Shown here piece by piece: positions 51,879 through 60,393 of a stretch of DNA of 64,000 bases. A program made the translations under genes and the position numbers. Numbering within the stretch: position 1 is the first letter of the stretch; each line of letters begins with the position of its first letter. A model generated the notes under the pieces. The model saw only the letters and a list, made by a program, of their open reading frames with translations. It did no database searches and was not told the origin of the DNA. Source of the DNA: Gemmatimonadota bacterium (GTDB taxonomy: Bacteria > Gemmatimonadota > Gemmatimonadetes > Longimicrobiales > Gaopeijiaceae); contig SHZR01000013.1 in assembly GCA_009692205.1 (NCBI GenBank), forward strand, positions 1-64,000. The letters run 5' to 3'.

Positions 51879-53455
51879 GCCCCTCGGGCCGGCTCGTTCT
51901 CGGGGCGCTGCCGGATCCGGTTCTCAGAACGCTGGCGGACTTCGAGCGATCGTTCGGAGCCGTCGTCCGGCTGACGGTGCCGGCGGGTGAGTCGGGGGCC
52001 GCCGACGAAGTCCTCTACGCGACCGGCGGATTCGATTCCACGGGGGCCGAGGCGATGTGCAGGAGCACCTTCACGCCCGTGGGTGAGTCCGCGCTCGAGG
52101 TGCACGTCGTACGCGCCGAGGGGGCTTCCACGTCCGCGGTGTGCTCTGCCCTGACCGCCGCCCTCGGTCTCGCCTTCGAATCCGCGCGCGAGATCCAGTT
52201 CTTCACCGCGGAGCTCTCGGAGCGCTTCGAGGAGATCAGCCTCCTGTACTCCATCAGCGAGACGCTCGGCTCGACGCTCGACATGGACAGCGGCGCCCGC
52301 AAGATCCTCGCTGAGGTGCGAGACGTCCTAGGCGCCAAGCGGGGCTCGCTCTGGGTCTACAAGCGCAAAGACGACCAGCTCCACCTCGCTGCCGCGGTCG
52401 GCGAGGATGGACGCGTGTCCCCGCTCGACCCGGACGATCCGGACGCGATCACGTCCATGGTCTTCCGGGAGGGTCGGGCCATCATCGCGTCGCGGCGTGA
52501 CTCGGCTGCCGAGCGCGACGCGGGCAACGCGGGTGACTCCTTCCTCTCGGTGCCGATCCGGTACTCGCCGGGCTCGGGAGAGTCGAGGACCGTGGGCGTG
52601 ATCAACCTGATCGGCCGCCAGGACGGCAGCCGCTTCAGCACGGCGAACCAGAAGTTGCTCAGCGCCATTGCGTCGCAGGTCGGTGCCGCCATCGAGAACA
52701 ACCGGCTCGTGCAGGAGAGCCTCTCGAAGGAGCGCATGACGCGCGAGATGGAGCTCGCGCACGACCTGCAGATGAAGCTCCTACCCGACGCAGGAAAGTT
52801 CGCGGCCGCCGAGGCCGCCGCGAGGGTTCAACCGACCCAGCAAGTCGGGGGCGACTTCTATCAGCTCTTCGCGCTGCCCGGCGGCAAGGTGGGGGTCATG
52901 CTCGGCGACGTCTCCGAGCACGGGTTTCCCTCCGCGCTCATCATGACGCTGACGATGAGCGCGGCGGGCATTTACGCGCGTGAGGCCGACTCCCCCGCGG
53001 AAGTGCTCCGCAAGCTCGACGACGGGCTCGCCGAGGAACTGGCCTCCACCGAGATGTACCTCACGGCGTTCTACGGAGTCATCGACCCTGCGGCCGGCGT
53101 GCTGGTGTACTCGAACGCGGGGCATCCCCATGCGTTCGTGGTGCGCGCCGACGGCTCGGCAGAGCGCCTTCTCGCCACGGATCCTCCGGTGGGCTTCGCC
53201 GGGCCCGAAGCGTTCAGCGAAGTGAGCGTGCCGTGGCATAGCCCCGACGATCTGCTGCTCTTGTTCACCGACGGACTGCCCGATGCCCTGACGGGTATGG
53301 ACCGCAGTGGGGCCGAGCAGGTCGTGCTCGACGCGGCGACGCGTAACCGGCGCCGTCCGGTGCGCGAGATCGTCGACGCCCTGTTCGAGCTCACCTCCGT
53401 GGGTGAGTCCTCCCCGTTGGGCGACGACCGGACCGCGTTGGTCCTACGACGCTGA
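51875..53455 (+). CDS. GAF-domain PP2C phosphatase (RsbU-like)
   Basis: The phosphatase would dephosphorylate the STAS protein and so activate the switch. The product has 526 residues. An N-terminal region of about 110 residues does not match a family I know. A helix leads into a GAF domain (about 125-285: ISETLGSTLDMDSGARKIL, SFLSVPIRY, VGVINLIGRQDG). A linker helix with MELAHDLQMKLLPD precedes the SpoIIE/PP2C domain, whose metal-binding acids lie in QQVGGDFYQ, GDVSEHGF and LLFTDGLPDAL. It is coupled to the kinase gene by a GTGA overlap. Confidence 0.92.
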   Translation: MSPSGRLVLGALPDPVLRTLADFERSFGAVVRLTVPAGESGAADEVLYATGGFDSTGAEAMCRSTFTPVGESALEVHVVRAEGASTSAVCSALTAALGLAFESAREIQFFTAELSERFEEISLLYSISETLGSTLDMDSGARKILAEVRDVLGAKRGSLWVYKRKDDQLHLAAAVGEDGRVSPLDPDDPDAITSMVFREGRAIIASRRDSAAERDAGNAGDSFLSVPIRYSPGSGESRTVGVINLIGRQDGSRFSTANQKLLSAIASQVGAAIENNRLVQESLSKERMTREMELAHDLQMKLLPDAGKFAAAEAAARVQPTQQVGGDFYQLFALPGGKVGVMLGDVSEHGFPSALIMTLTMSAAGIYAREADSPAEVLRKLDDGLAEELASTEMYLTAFYGVIDPAAGVLVYSNAGHPHAFVVRADGSAERLLATDPPVGFAGPEAFSEVSVPWHSPDDLLLLFTDGLPDALTGMDRSGAEQVVLDAATRNRRRPVREIVDALFELTSVGESSPLGDDRTALVLRR

Positions 53456-53468
53456 CGAACGAAACGTC

Positions 53469-54278
53469 GTGAGCGCGCCCCCCCCCCGGCCAGCCAAGCG
53501 CTCGCTGGGTCAGAACTTTCTGGTCGACCCGAACATCCAGAAGAAGATCGTGGCCGCGCTCGGCGCGGGGCCGGCCGACGAGGTGCTCGAGATCGGACCG
53601 GGGAAGGGCGCCCTGACACGGCACCTCGCAGGACGCGTGCGGCGGCTCGTTCTGGTGGAGCTCGACGACCACCTCGCGCTCGCCCTCGCCGAGGAGTACG
53701 AAGGGCGCCCCGACGTGGCGGTCGTGCACGCGGACGTGCTGGAGACCCAGCTGGATGCGATCAGCGATGCGCCCGCCGCCCTCAACGTCGTGGGGAACAT
53801 CCCCTACAACATCACGACGCCCATCATCTTCCATCTGCTCGCGCGGCCGCGTCCCCGTCAGATCGTGCTGATGGTGCAGGACGACCTGGCGGATCGCATC
53901 GTCGCGCCGGTCGGGACCAAGGAGTATGGGGCGCTGTCGGTCGGCGTGCGGACCGTGGCCCAGGTCGAACGCCTCTTCAAGGTCCGTCGCGGGGCGTTTC
54001 GGCCGGTTCCGGGAGTCGACTCCTGCATCATGCGCATCCGGCCCCTCGTGCCTGAGCCGCTGTCGGCGCAGGAAGAAGATCGCCTCCGCCGGCTCGTCCG
54101 AGCGGCCTTCCAGTGGCGCAGGAAGCAGCTTCGGAAGATCCTGCGCGACCACCCCGACGTGGCACGGCCGGAGAGCGTCGTCGCGGAGGCCGCGAGGCAG
54201 GCGGGCTTCGACCTGGAGGACCGTCCGGAACGGCTCACACCCGAGCAGTTCGTGCGCCTCGCTGCCGCGTTGCACTAG
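53469..54278 (+). CDS. rsmA: 16S rRNA dimethyladenosine transferase RsmA/KsgA
   Basis: RsmA dimethylates A1518 and A1519 of 16S rRNA. The product has 269 residues: KRSLGQNFLVDPNIQKKI, LEIGPGKGALTRHLAG, VVGNIPYNITTPIIF, and FQWRRKQLRKIL at the C-terminal domain. GTG 53469 is followed almost at once by a tract of ten C residues (53478-53487) coding Pro-Pro-Pro. The frame is open further upstream to 53307 within the phosphatase gene, but that part is a shadow. Confidence 0.94.
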   Translation: MSAPPPRPAKRSLGQNFLVDPNIQKKIVAALGAGPADEVLEIGPGKGALTRHLAGRVRRLVLVELDDHLALALAEEYEGRPDVAVVHADVLETQLDAISDAPAALNVVGNIPYNITTPIIFHLLARPRPRQIVLMVQDDLADRIVAPVGTKEYGALSVGVRTVAQVERLFKVRRGAFRPVPGVDSCIMRIRPLVPEPLSAQEEDRLRRLVRAAFQWRRKQLRKILRDHPDVARPESVVAEAARQAGFDLEDRPERLTPEQFVRLAAALH

Positions 54279-54299
54279 CTCCGGCCGCCGCCTTAGATT

Positions 54300-54317
54300 T
54301 TGTGACGTTTTTCACAA
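54300..54317 (+). promoter_or_regulatory. Rex operator (perfect inverted repeat)
   Basis: TTGTGACGTTTTTCACAA is a perfect TTGTGA-N6-TCACAA palindrome, the known Rex-binding consensus. It lies 39 bp before the GTG of rex and right after the rsmA stop. The left half could double as a -35, with GATCTA at 54324-54329 as -10 after 18 bp. Rex bound here would block its own promoter when NADH is low. Confidence 0.88.
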
Positions 54318-54355
54318 GTGGCGGATCTATTGCCGCTTCGTCCCTTTGGGCACAC

Positions 54356-54991
54356 GTGTCGAGACGCATTCCGGCGAGCACGATCCGTCGCCTTTCTCAC
54401 TATCTGAGGTCCCTCGAGGACATCGAGGGCGAGGGCCGCGAGACGGTCTCGAGCGAGGAGCTCGCGGACCGCGGGCAGACCACGGCCGCGCAGGTCCGTA
54501 AGGACCTCTCCCACTTCGGCTCCTTCGGGAAGCGCGGCCTCGGATACCGGGTCGAGGAACTGCGCGGGCGGCTCCGGCAGATCCTCGGAGTGGACCGAGT
54601 CTGGCGCGTCGCCCTCATCGGGGCGGGCCGTATCGGGTCGGCGCTCTTCGAGTACCCCGCCTTCGAGTTGCGCGGGTACGAGTGCGTGGCGATCGTGGAC
54701 GCGGACCCCGAGAAGATCGGTGCCACCTGGGGCGCGCTCCGCATCCGCCCGCCCGAAGAGATCGAGTCGTTGATCGACACCTTGGGAATCGAGCTCGTCA
54801 TCCTGGCGGTGCCCGCCCAGGCGGCCCAGCAGATCACGGACCGGGCGGTCCATGCGGGGATCAAGGGGATCCTGAACTTCGCTCCCATCCGGCTGAAAGT
54901 GCCCGCGCACCTGGCGGTCGAGGACGTGAACCTCGTGATGCAGCTCGAGGCGCTCTCGTTCGCGATCACGCAGCGCGGCTCGGGGGACTGA
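54356..54991 (+). CDS. rex: redox-sensing transcriptional repressor Rex
   Basis: Rex senses the NADH/NAD+ ratio and represses respiratory or fermentative genes when NADH is low. The product has 211 residues. The winged helix (IPASTIRRLSHYLRSLEDIE, TAAQVRKDLSHFGSFGKRG) is followed by a Rossmann domain with VALIGAGRIGSALFEYPAF and a closing swap helix ending NLVMQLEALSF. GTG 54356 matches the family start; the frame upstream to 54113 is a shadow of rsmA. A perfect Rex operator sits just upstream. Confidence 0.94.
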   Translation: MSRRIPASTIRRLSHYLRSLEDIEGEGRETVSSEELADRGQTTAAQVRKDLSHFGSFGKRGLGYRVEELRGRLRQILGVDRVWRVALIGAGRIGSALFEYPAFELRGYECVAIVDADPEKIGATWGALRIRPPEEIESLIDTLGIELVILAVPAQAAQQITDRAVHAGIKGILNFAPIRLKVPAHLAVEDVNLVMQLEALSFAITQRGSGD

Positions 54992-55014
54992 CGACGGGGC
55001 GCGACGCCTCGCTG

Positions 55015-55207
55015 GTGAGGAGCGCGGCCGAGGCGCTCGCCCTCGGCCCCAAGCACACGCTCGATCTCGCGCACGAGGTGCTCGGGCTCTCCGGCCACGA
55101 CGGCGCCGCGGCGGCCGCGGTGTTCCAGGTGCTCAGCACCGATCCGCGATTCCAGGTCGACGCCGAGGGCGTCTGGCGTCTCGATCCCAACCGCGGCTCC
55201 GCTGGGG
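55015..55207 (+). pseudogene. out-of-frame N-terminal part of the DnaQ-like exonuclease gene
   Basis: From GTG 55015 this frame reads VRSAAEALALGPKHTLDLAH and continues through HEVLGLSGHDGAAAAAVFQVL to LDPNRGSAGG. It looks like a small winged-helix-type domain and has normal coding character. At the five-G run 55204-55208 it loses register with the exonuclease domain, which continues in the next frame as GAPLADVRFAVVDVETTG. Removing one G would fuse the two into a single protein of about 281 residues. It is either an assembly error, a true frameshift or a programmed shift. Confidence 0.6.
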
Positions 55208-55237
55208 GCACCGCTCGCCGATGTCCGGTTCGCGGTC

Positions 55238-55861
55238 GTGGACGTCGAGACCACGGGGAGGGGAACGTGGCTCGGCGACCGCATGATCGAGATTGCCATC
55301 GTGGAGGTGCGCGGCGGCAGCATCGTCGACCAATACGAGACGCTGCTCAACCCCGGTCAGCGCATATCGGGGGCGATCACCGGACTCACGGGGATCACGA
55401 CGGACATGGTCATGCACGCGCCGTACTTCGACCACGTGGCGGACGAAGTCGCCGGCCGGCTGACGGGCCGGGTGTTCGTGGCGCACAACGCGACCTTCGA
55501 CTGGTCGTTCGTGTCGTCAGAGTTGGTAGCGGCGACGGGGGAGGCGCCCGACGTGCCGCGACTCTGCACGGTGCGCATGTGCAGGCGCCTCGTCCCCCAG
55601 CTACGCCACCGCAACTTGGACGTCTTGGCCAGGCACTTCGGGGTAACGATCCACCCGAGGCACCGCGCAGGCGGCGACGCTCTCGCCACCGCTCGGGTCC
55701 TGATCCGGCTTCTGGACGAGGCCGCGGGCCTCGGCATCGAGGACGTGGCCACGCTGACTTGGTACCTTGGGCGACACCGACAGCCTAAGCGCTTCGACCC
55801 GCAGCAGTATGCGCTGGACCTTCCTGGCTACGAGAGAAAAGTGAGGCGACCCTGGAGATGA
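55238..55861 (+). CDS. DnaQ-like 3'-5' exonuclease domain protein
   Basis: This is a DEDDh exonuclease related to the proofreading subunit of DNA polymerase III. The conventional start is GTG 55238, giving 207 residues, but the coding frame clearly extends upstream (GAPLADVRFAV) towards the frameshift at 55204-55208. Motifs seen are VDVETTGRG (first acidic pair), FVAHNATFDWSF (Exo II), and HRAGGDALATARVL (Exo III with the catalytic His and Asp). The C-terminus may be a short accessory tail. The stop overlaps the MBL gene's ATG. Confidence 0.85.
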   Translation: MDVETTGRGTWLGDRMIEIAIVEVRGGSIVDQYETLLNPGQRISGAITGLTGITTDMVMHAPYFDHVADEVAGRLTGRVFVAHNATFDWSFVSSELVAATGEAPDVPRLCTVRMCRRLVPQLRHRNLDVLARHFGVTIHPRHRAGGDALATARVLIRLLDEAAGLGIEDVATLTWYLGRHRQPKRFDPQQYALDLPGYERKVRRPWR

Positions 55862-56733
55862 CGCTCGAAGGACTGCCGCTGAGTCGGAGCACGACCGTCG
55901 GCTCCATTCGTATGCACGCGCTCGAGGCCGGGGTCCTGCAGCTCGACGGCGGCGCGATGTTCGGCTCGGTCCCCAAGCCGCTGTGGGAGCGGCGCATTCC
56001 CGCGGACACGCGGAACCGGATCCCGCTCGCGATGCGGTGCTTGCTGGTCGAGGCTCCGCAGGCGCTCGTGCTGGTCGATACGGGGCTGGGCAACAAGGAG
56101 AACGAGAAGTTCCGCGACATCTACGGCGTGGCCAACCGGGGGGACCCGACACGCCTGGAGGACGCGATCCGGCACGCGGGCTTCCAACCGTCCGACATCG
56201 ACATCGTCCTCAATACGCATCTTCACTTCGACCATGCGGGCGGCAACACGTTTCGCGACGAGACGGGCGAGGTGCGCGTCTCGTTCCCGAACGCGCGCCA
56301 CGTCGTGCAGAGGCGTGAGCTCGACTTCGCGCGCAGCCGGAACGAGCGCATCCGGGCGAGCTACCTCGCGCACAACTTCGAGCCGGTCGTGAAGGCGGGT
56401 CTCTGGGACCTCGTGGAGGGAGTGGCCGAGGTCACGGAGGGCGTCCGCGTCCTCCCGACTCCCGGTCATATCCCCTTCCACCAGTCGGTGACCATCGAGA
56501 GCGAGGGCCAGGTCGCGTGCTTTCTGGCCGACGTGTGCCCGACGTCGGCGCACCTGCCGCTCGCGTGGATCATGGGGTACGACCTCGAGCCGCTCGTGAC
56601 GCTCGAATCCAAGCGCGGCCTCTGGAAGCGCGCGCTCGAGGAGGACTGGCTGCTGGTCTTCGAGCATGACCCGCGCACGCCGTGGGGCAGGCTGGACCCG
56701 AGCGCCGAAGGCCCCGCGCTGCGAGCCGAGTAG
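55858..56733 (+). CDS. MBL-fold metallo-hydrolase
   Basis: The product has 291 residues without a signal peptide. The zinc-binding motif is NTHLHFDHAGGN; further ligands are in TPGHIPFHQSV and the Asp of CFLADVCPTS. The layout (LLVEAPQALVLVDTGLG, then an insertion with FRDIYGVANRG) resembles the lactonase-like branch, including N-acyl-homoserine lactonases, but the substrate cannot be told. It is coupled to the exonuclease gene. Confidence 0.88.
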   Translation: MTLEGLPLSRSTTVGSIRMHALEAGVLQLDGGAMFGSVPKPLWERRIPADTRNRIPLAMRCLLVEAPQALVLVDTGLGNKENEKFRDIYGVANRGDPTRLEDAIRHAGFQPSDIDIVLNTHLHFDHAGGNTFRDETGEVRVSFPNARHVVQRRELDFARSRNERIRASYLAHNFEPVVKAGLWDLVEGVAEVTEGVRVLPTPGHIPFHQSVTIESEGQVACFLADVCPTSAHLPLAWIMGYDLEPLVTLESKRGLWKRALEEDWLLVFEHDPRTPWGRLDPSAEGPALRAE

Positions 56734-56786
56734 GCCGCCTACGTGCGGTCCCCGGGGGCCGGCTTTTTGGATTATCTTGACCCGCC

Positions 56787-58001
<1,215 letters not shown>

Positions 58002-58021
58002 TCAAGATGGAGAGAGAGTCG

Positions 58022-58606
58022 ATGAGCACGATTGCACATACGCTGAGGGCGTGGGCCGTCCAGGACGTCATCGTGGACCGGCGCGTGCGCACCGCGGTCG
58101 GCGTGATCGCGTTTGCGGTGGCGACCGTGTTCGGCGCGCAGATCGCCGTGCCGGTGCCGTTCACCCCCGTTCCGATCACGCTGCAAACGCTGCTCGCCAT
58201 CCTGGCGGGGGTCGTGCTCGGACCGCGTGCCGGTGCGGCGTCGATGGCGCTCTACATAGGGGCGGGCGCCCTGGGCGCTCCGGTCTTCTCGAACGGCGGT
58301 GCGGGCCTGCCCTGGCTGCTCGGCCCCACCGGCGGGTACCTGCTGGCCTTTCCCGCGTCCGCCTTCGTCGCGGGATGGATCGCGCGCCGGCGGGGCTCGA
58401 TGCTGCGCACGTTCGCGGGACTCACGGCGGGCGTGCTGGTGCAGTACGCAGGCGGGCTCGCGCAGCTCGCGGCGCTCACAGGGGAGCCGCTCGGGGTGGT
58501 GCTCGCGATGGGCGCAGTGCCGTTTCTGTTCGGCGACGCCGTGAAGATCGTCACGGCCGCTTGGCTGGCCCGCGGGATGCGCGCTACGAGCTTCGGCGAC
58601 CTGTAA
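58022..58606 (+). CDS. bioY: biotin transporter BioY
   Basis: BioY is the substrate-binding membrane protein of biotin uptake. The product has 194 residues with about six hydrophobic segments. The family motifs QIAVPVPFTPVPITLQTL, GPRAGAASMALYIGAGALG and GPTGGYLLAFP are clear. ATG 58022 was preferred over 58007 because GGAGAGAG lies just upstream. Imported biotin would serve AccB, encoded 40 kb earlier. No EcfA/T genes are adjacent. Confidence 0.93.
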   Translation: MSTIAHTLRAWAVQDVIVDRRVRTAVGVIAFAVATVFGAQIAVPVPFTPVPITLQTLLAILAGVVLGPRAGAASMALYIGAGALGAPVFSNGGAGLPWLLGPTGGYLLAFPASAFVAGWIARRRGSMLRTFAGLTAGVLVQYAGGLAQLAALTGEPLGVVLAMGAVPFLFGDAVKIVTAAWLARGMRATSFGDL

Positions 58607-58624
58607 GGCTCTGGCGAAAAGCCG

Positions 58625-59533
58625 ATGCAGCAGACGCCGGAGGCTTGGAGCGTCTTCACGAGCCCCTGCGGCCGTATGCGACTCGGCTGGAGGTTGCTGC
58701 TGTTCGCACTGCTGACCTTCACGATCGCCGCGGCGTCGACTCTGGTTCTCCCGGCCAGCCAGGTCGCCGGGTCGGCCGCCCTTCTGGTGGGCGCGCTCGT
58801 GGCGGGTTTGCTTCTCCTCGTTCTCGAGGGGCGGCCCGCAGGCGCGCTCGGCTTCCACGTCGGGCGCGAAGCCGTCTCGGCGAGCTTGCTCGGCCTCGCG
58901 CTCGGTGCGGCGGTGGCCCTCTTGGTGGTGACGATGATCGCGGCGGCGGGCGGCCTCGTGTGGTCACCGCAGCCCGGAACGTGGGGCGCTTGGCTCGTGG
59001 GTGGTGCGGGCGCTCTGCTCTTCTTTGCGCTGCCTGCGGCCGCGGAGGAGGTATTCCTCCGCGGCTACCCGATCCAGGCGCTCGCGGAGGAGTGGGGCGC
59101 CTGGCCGGCGATCCTTGTCACGGCGGGTGCGTTCGGTGCCCTCCACTTGGGCAACCCCGGAGTGACGGCGATCGGGATGCTCAACGTGGCGGTCGCGGGA
59201 GTCTTCCTCGGGGTCGTCTACCTGAAGACGCTCAGCCTATGGTGGGCGAGCGGGGCCCACCTTGGCTGGAACTGGGTGCACGGGTACCTCGCGGACGTTC
59301 CCGTGAGCGGGCTAGAACTGATGGACGCTCCACTTTACGACGGCGTGGTGCGCGGTCCCGCGTGGCTCGGGGGTGGCGCCTTCGGCCCGGAGGGGAGCCT
59401 TGTCGCGACTGCCGTGGTCGCTGCAGCCGCCATCGTGTGCTGGCGTGCCCGTTGGCTGCGTCCGAGCGAGGCGGCCCTCGCCACGCGTCCGCTCGCTTCA
59501 CCGTTGTCCATTCAACTCGGGACGCACGCATGA
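58625..59533 (+). CDS. CPBP family intramembrane glutamic endopeptidase
   Basis: This is a CAAX-protease-like membrane protein. The product has 302 residues with about eight hydrophobic segments. The motif AAEEVFLRGYPIQAL holds the catalytic Glu pair and Arg, FGALHLGNPG the second-motif His, and HLGWNWVHG the third. The substrate is unknown; such proteins cut prenylated or membrane peptides in some bacteria. The stop overlaps the next gene's ATG. Confidence 0.88.
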   Translation: MQQTPEAWSVFTSPCGRMRLGWRLLLFALLTFTIAAASTLVLPASQVAGSAALLVGALVAGLLLLVLEGRPAGALGFHVGREAVSASLLGLALGAAVALLVVTMIAAAGGLVWSPQPGTWGAWLVGGAGALLFFALPAAAEEVFLRGYPIQALAEEWGAWPAILVTAGAFGALHLGNPGVTAIGMLNVAVAGVFLGVVYLKTLSLWWASGAHLGWNWVHGYLADVPVSGLELMDAPLYDGVVRGPAWLGGGAFGPEGSLVATAVVAAAAIVCWRARWLRPSEAALATRPLASPLSIQLGTHA

Positions 59534-60384
59534 GCATGGATCGCATCGCGGTAGTGGGCGCCGGCACGATGGGGAACGGCATCGCGCACGTTGCCGCCCA
59601 GCACGGCAAGAGCGTGATTCTCGTGGACGTCACCCTGGACGTGCTCGAGCGCGCGCGCGACACCGTCTCGAAGAACCTCGACCGGCAGGTCAGGAAGGGT
59701 GTGCTCGACTCGTCCGCGAAGGAGGCGGCGCTGTCGCGCATCGAGCTCTCCACGGACATGGCGTCCGCGGCGGCTCGTGCCGATCTGATCGTCGAGGCCG
59801 TGCCCGAGAGGGCCGACCTCAAGTTCGCGATCGTCGAGGCATTGGATATCGTCGCCGGGCCGGACACCATCATCGCGACCAACACGTCGTCGATTTCGGT
59901 CACCGAGATCGCGGCGCACACCGATCGCCCCGACCGGGTCATCGGCATGCACTTCATGAACCCCGTCCCCGTGATGCCTCTCATCGAGTTGATCCGGGGG
60001 CTCGCGACGAGCGACGCCACGACCGAGGCCGTGCTCGAGCTCTCACGGGAGCTCGGCAAGACGCCCGTCGAGGTGAACGACTTCCCCGGTTTCGTCTCGA
60101 ACCGCGTCCTGATGCCGATGATCAACGAGGCGGTCTTCGCGCTCATGGAGGGCGTCGCCGAGGCGGAGGCGATCGACACCATCGTGAAGCTCGGGATGAA
60201 TCACCCGATGGGGCCGCTCGAACTCGCCGACCTGATCGGGCTCGATACATGTCTGAACATCCTGGAGGTCCTGCACCGCGACCTCGGAGACGACCGCTAC
60301 CGCCCATGCCCGCTCCTGCGCAAATACGTGGCCGCCGGCTGGCTGGGCCGCAAGACACGGCGCGGCTTCTTCAGATACGAGTGA
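59530..60384 (+). CDS. 3-hydroxybutyryl-CoA/3-hydroxyacyl-CoA dehydrogenase
   Basis: The enzyme interconverts 3-hydroxyacyl-CoA and 3-ketoacyl-CoA with NAD(P). The product has 284 residues. The Rossmann motif is IAVVGAGTMGNGIAHVAAQHG. Catalytic residues lie in TNTSSISVTEIA, GMHFMNPVPVMPLIELI and DFPGFVSNRVLMPMINEAV. The length fits the monofunctional short-chain enzyme. It is coupled to the CPBP gene and precedes the acyl-CoA dehydrogenase by nine bases. Confidence 0.95.
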   Translation: MSMDRIAVVGAGTMGNGIAHVAAQHGKSVILVDVTLDVLERARDTVSKNLDRQVRKGVLDSSAKEAALSRIELSTDMASAAARADLIVEAVPERADLKFAIVEALDIVAGPDTIIATNTSSISVTEIAAHTDRPDRVIGMHFMNPVPVMPLIELIRGLATSDATTEAVLELSRELGKTPVEVNDFPGFVSNRVLMPMINEAVFALMEGVAEAEAIDTIVKLGMNHPMGPLELADLIGLDTCLNILEVLHRDLGDDRYRPCPLLRKYVAAGWLGRKTRRGFFRYE

Positions 60385-60393
60385 TCGGGGCAG

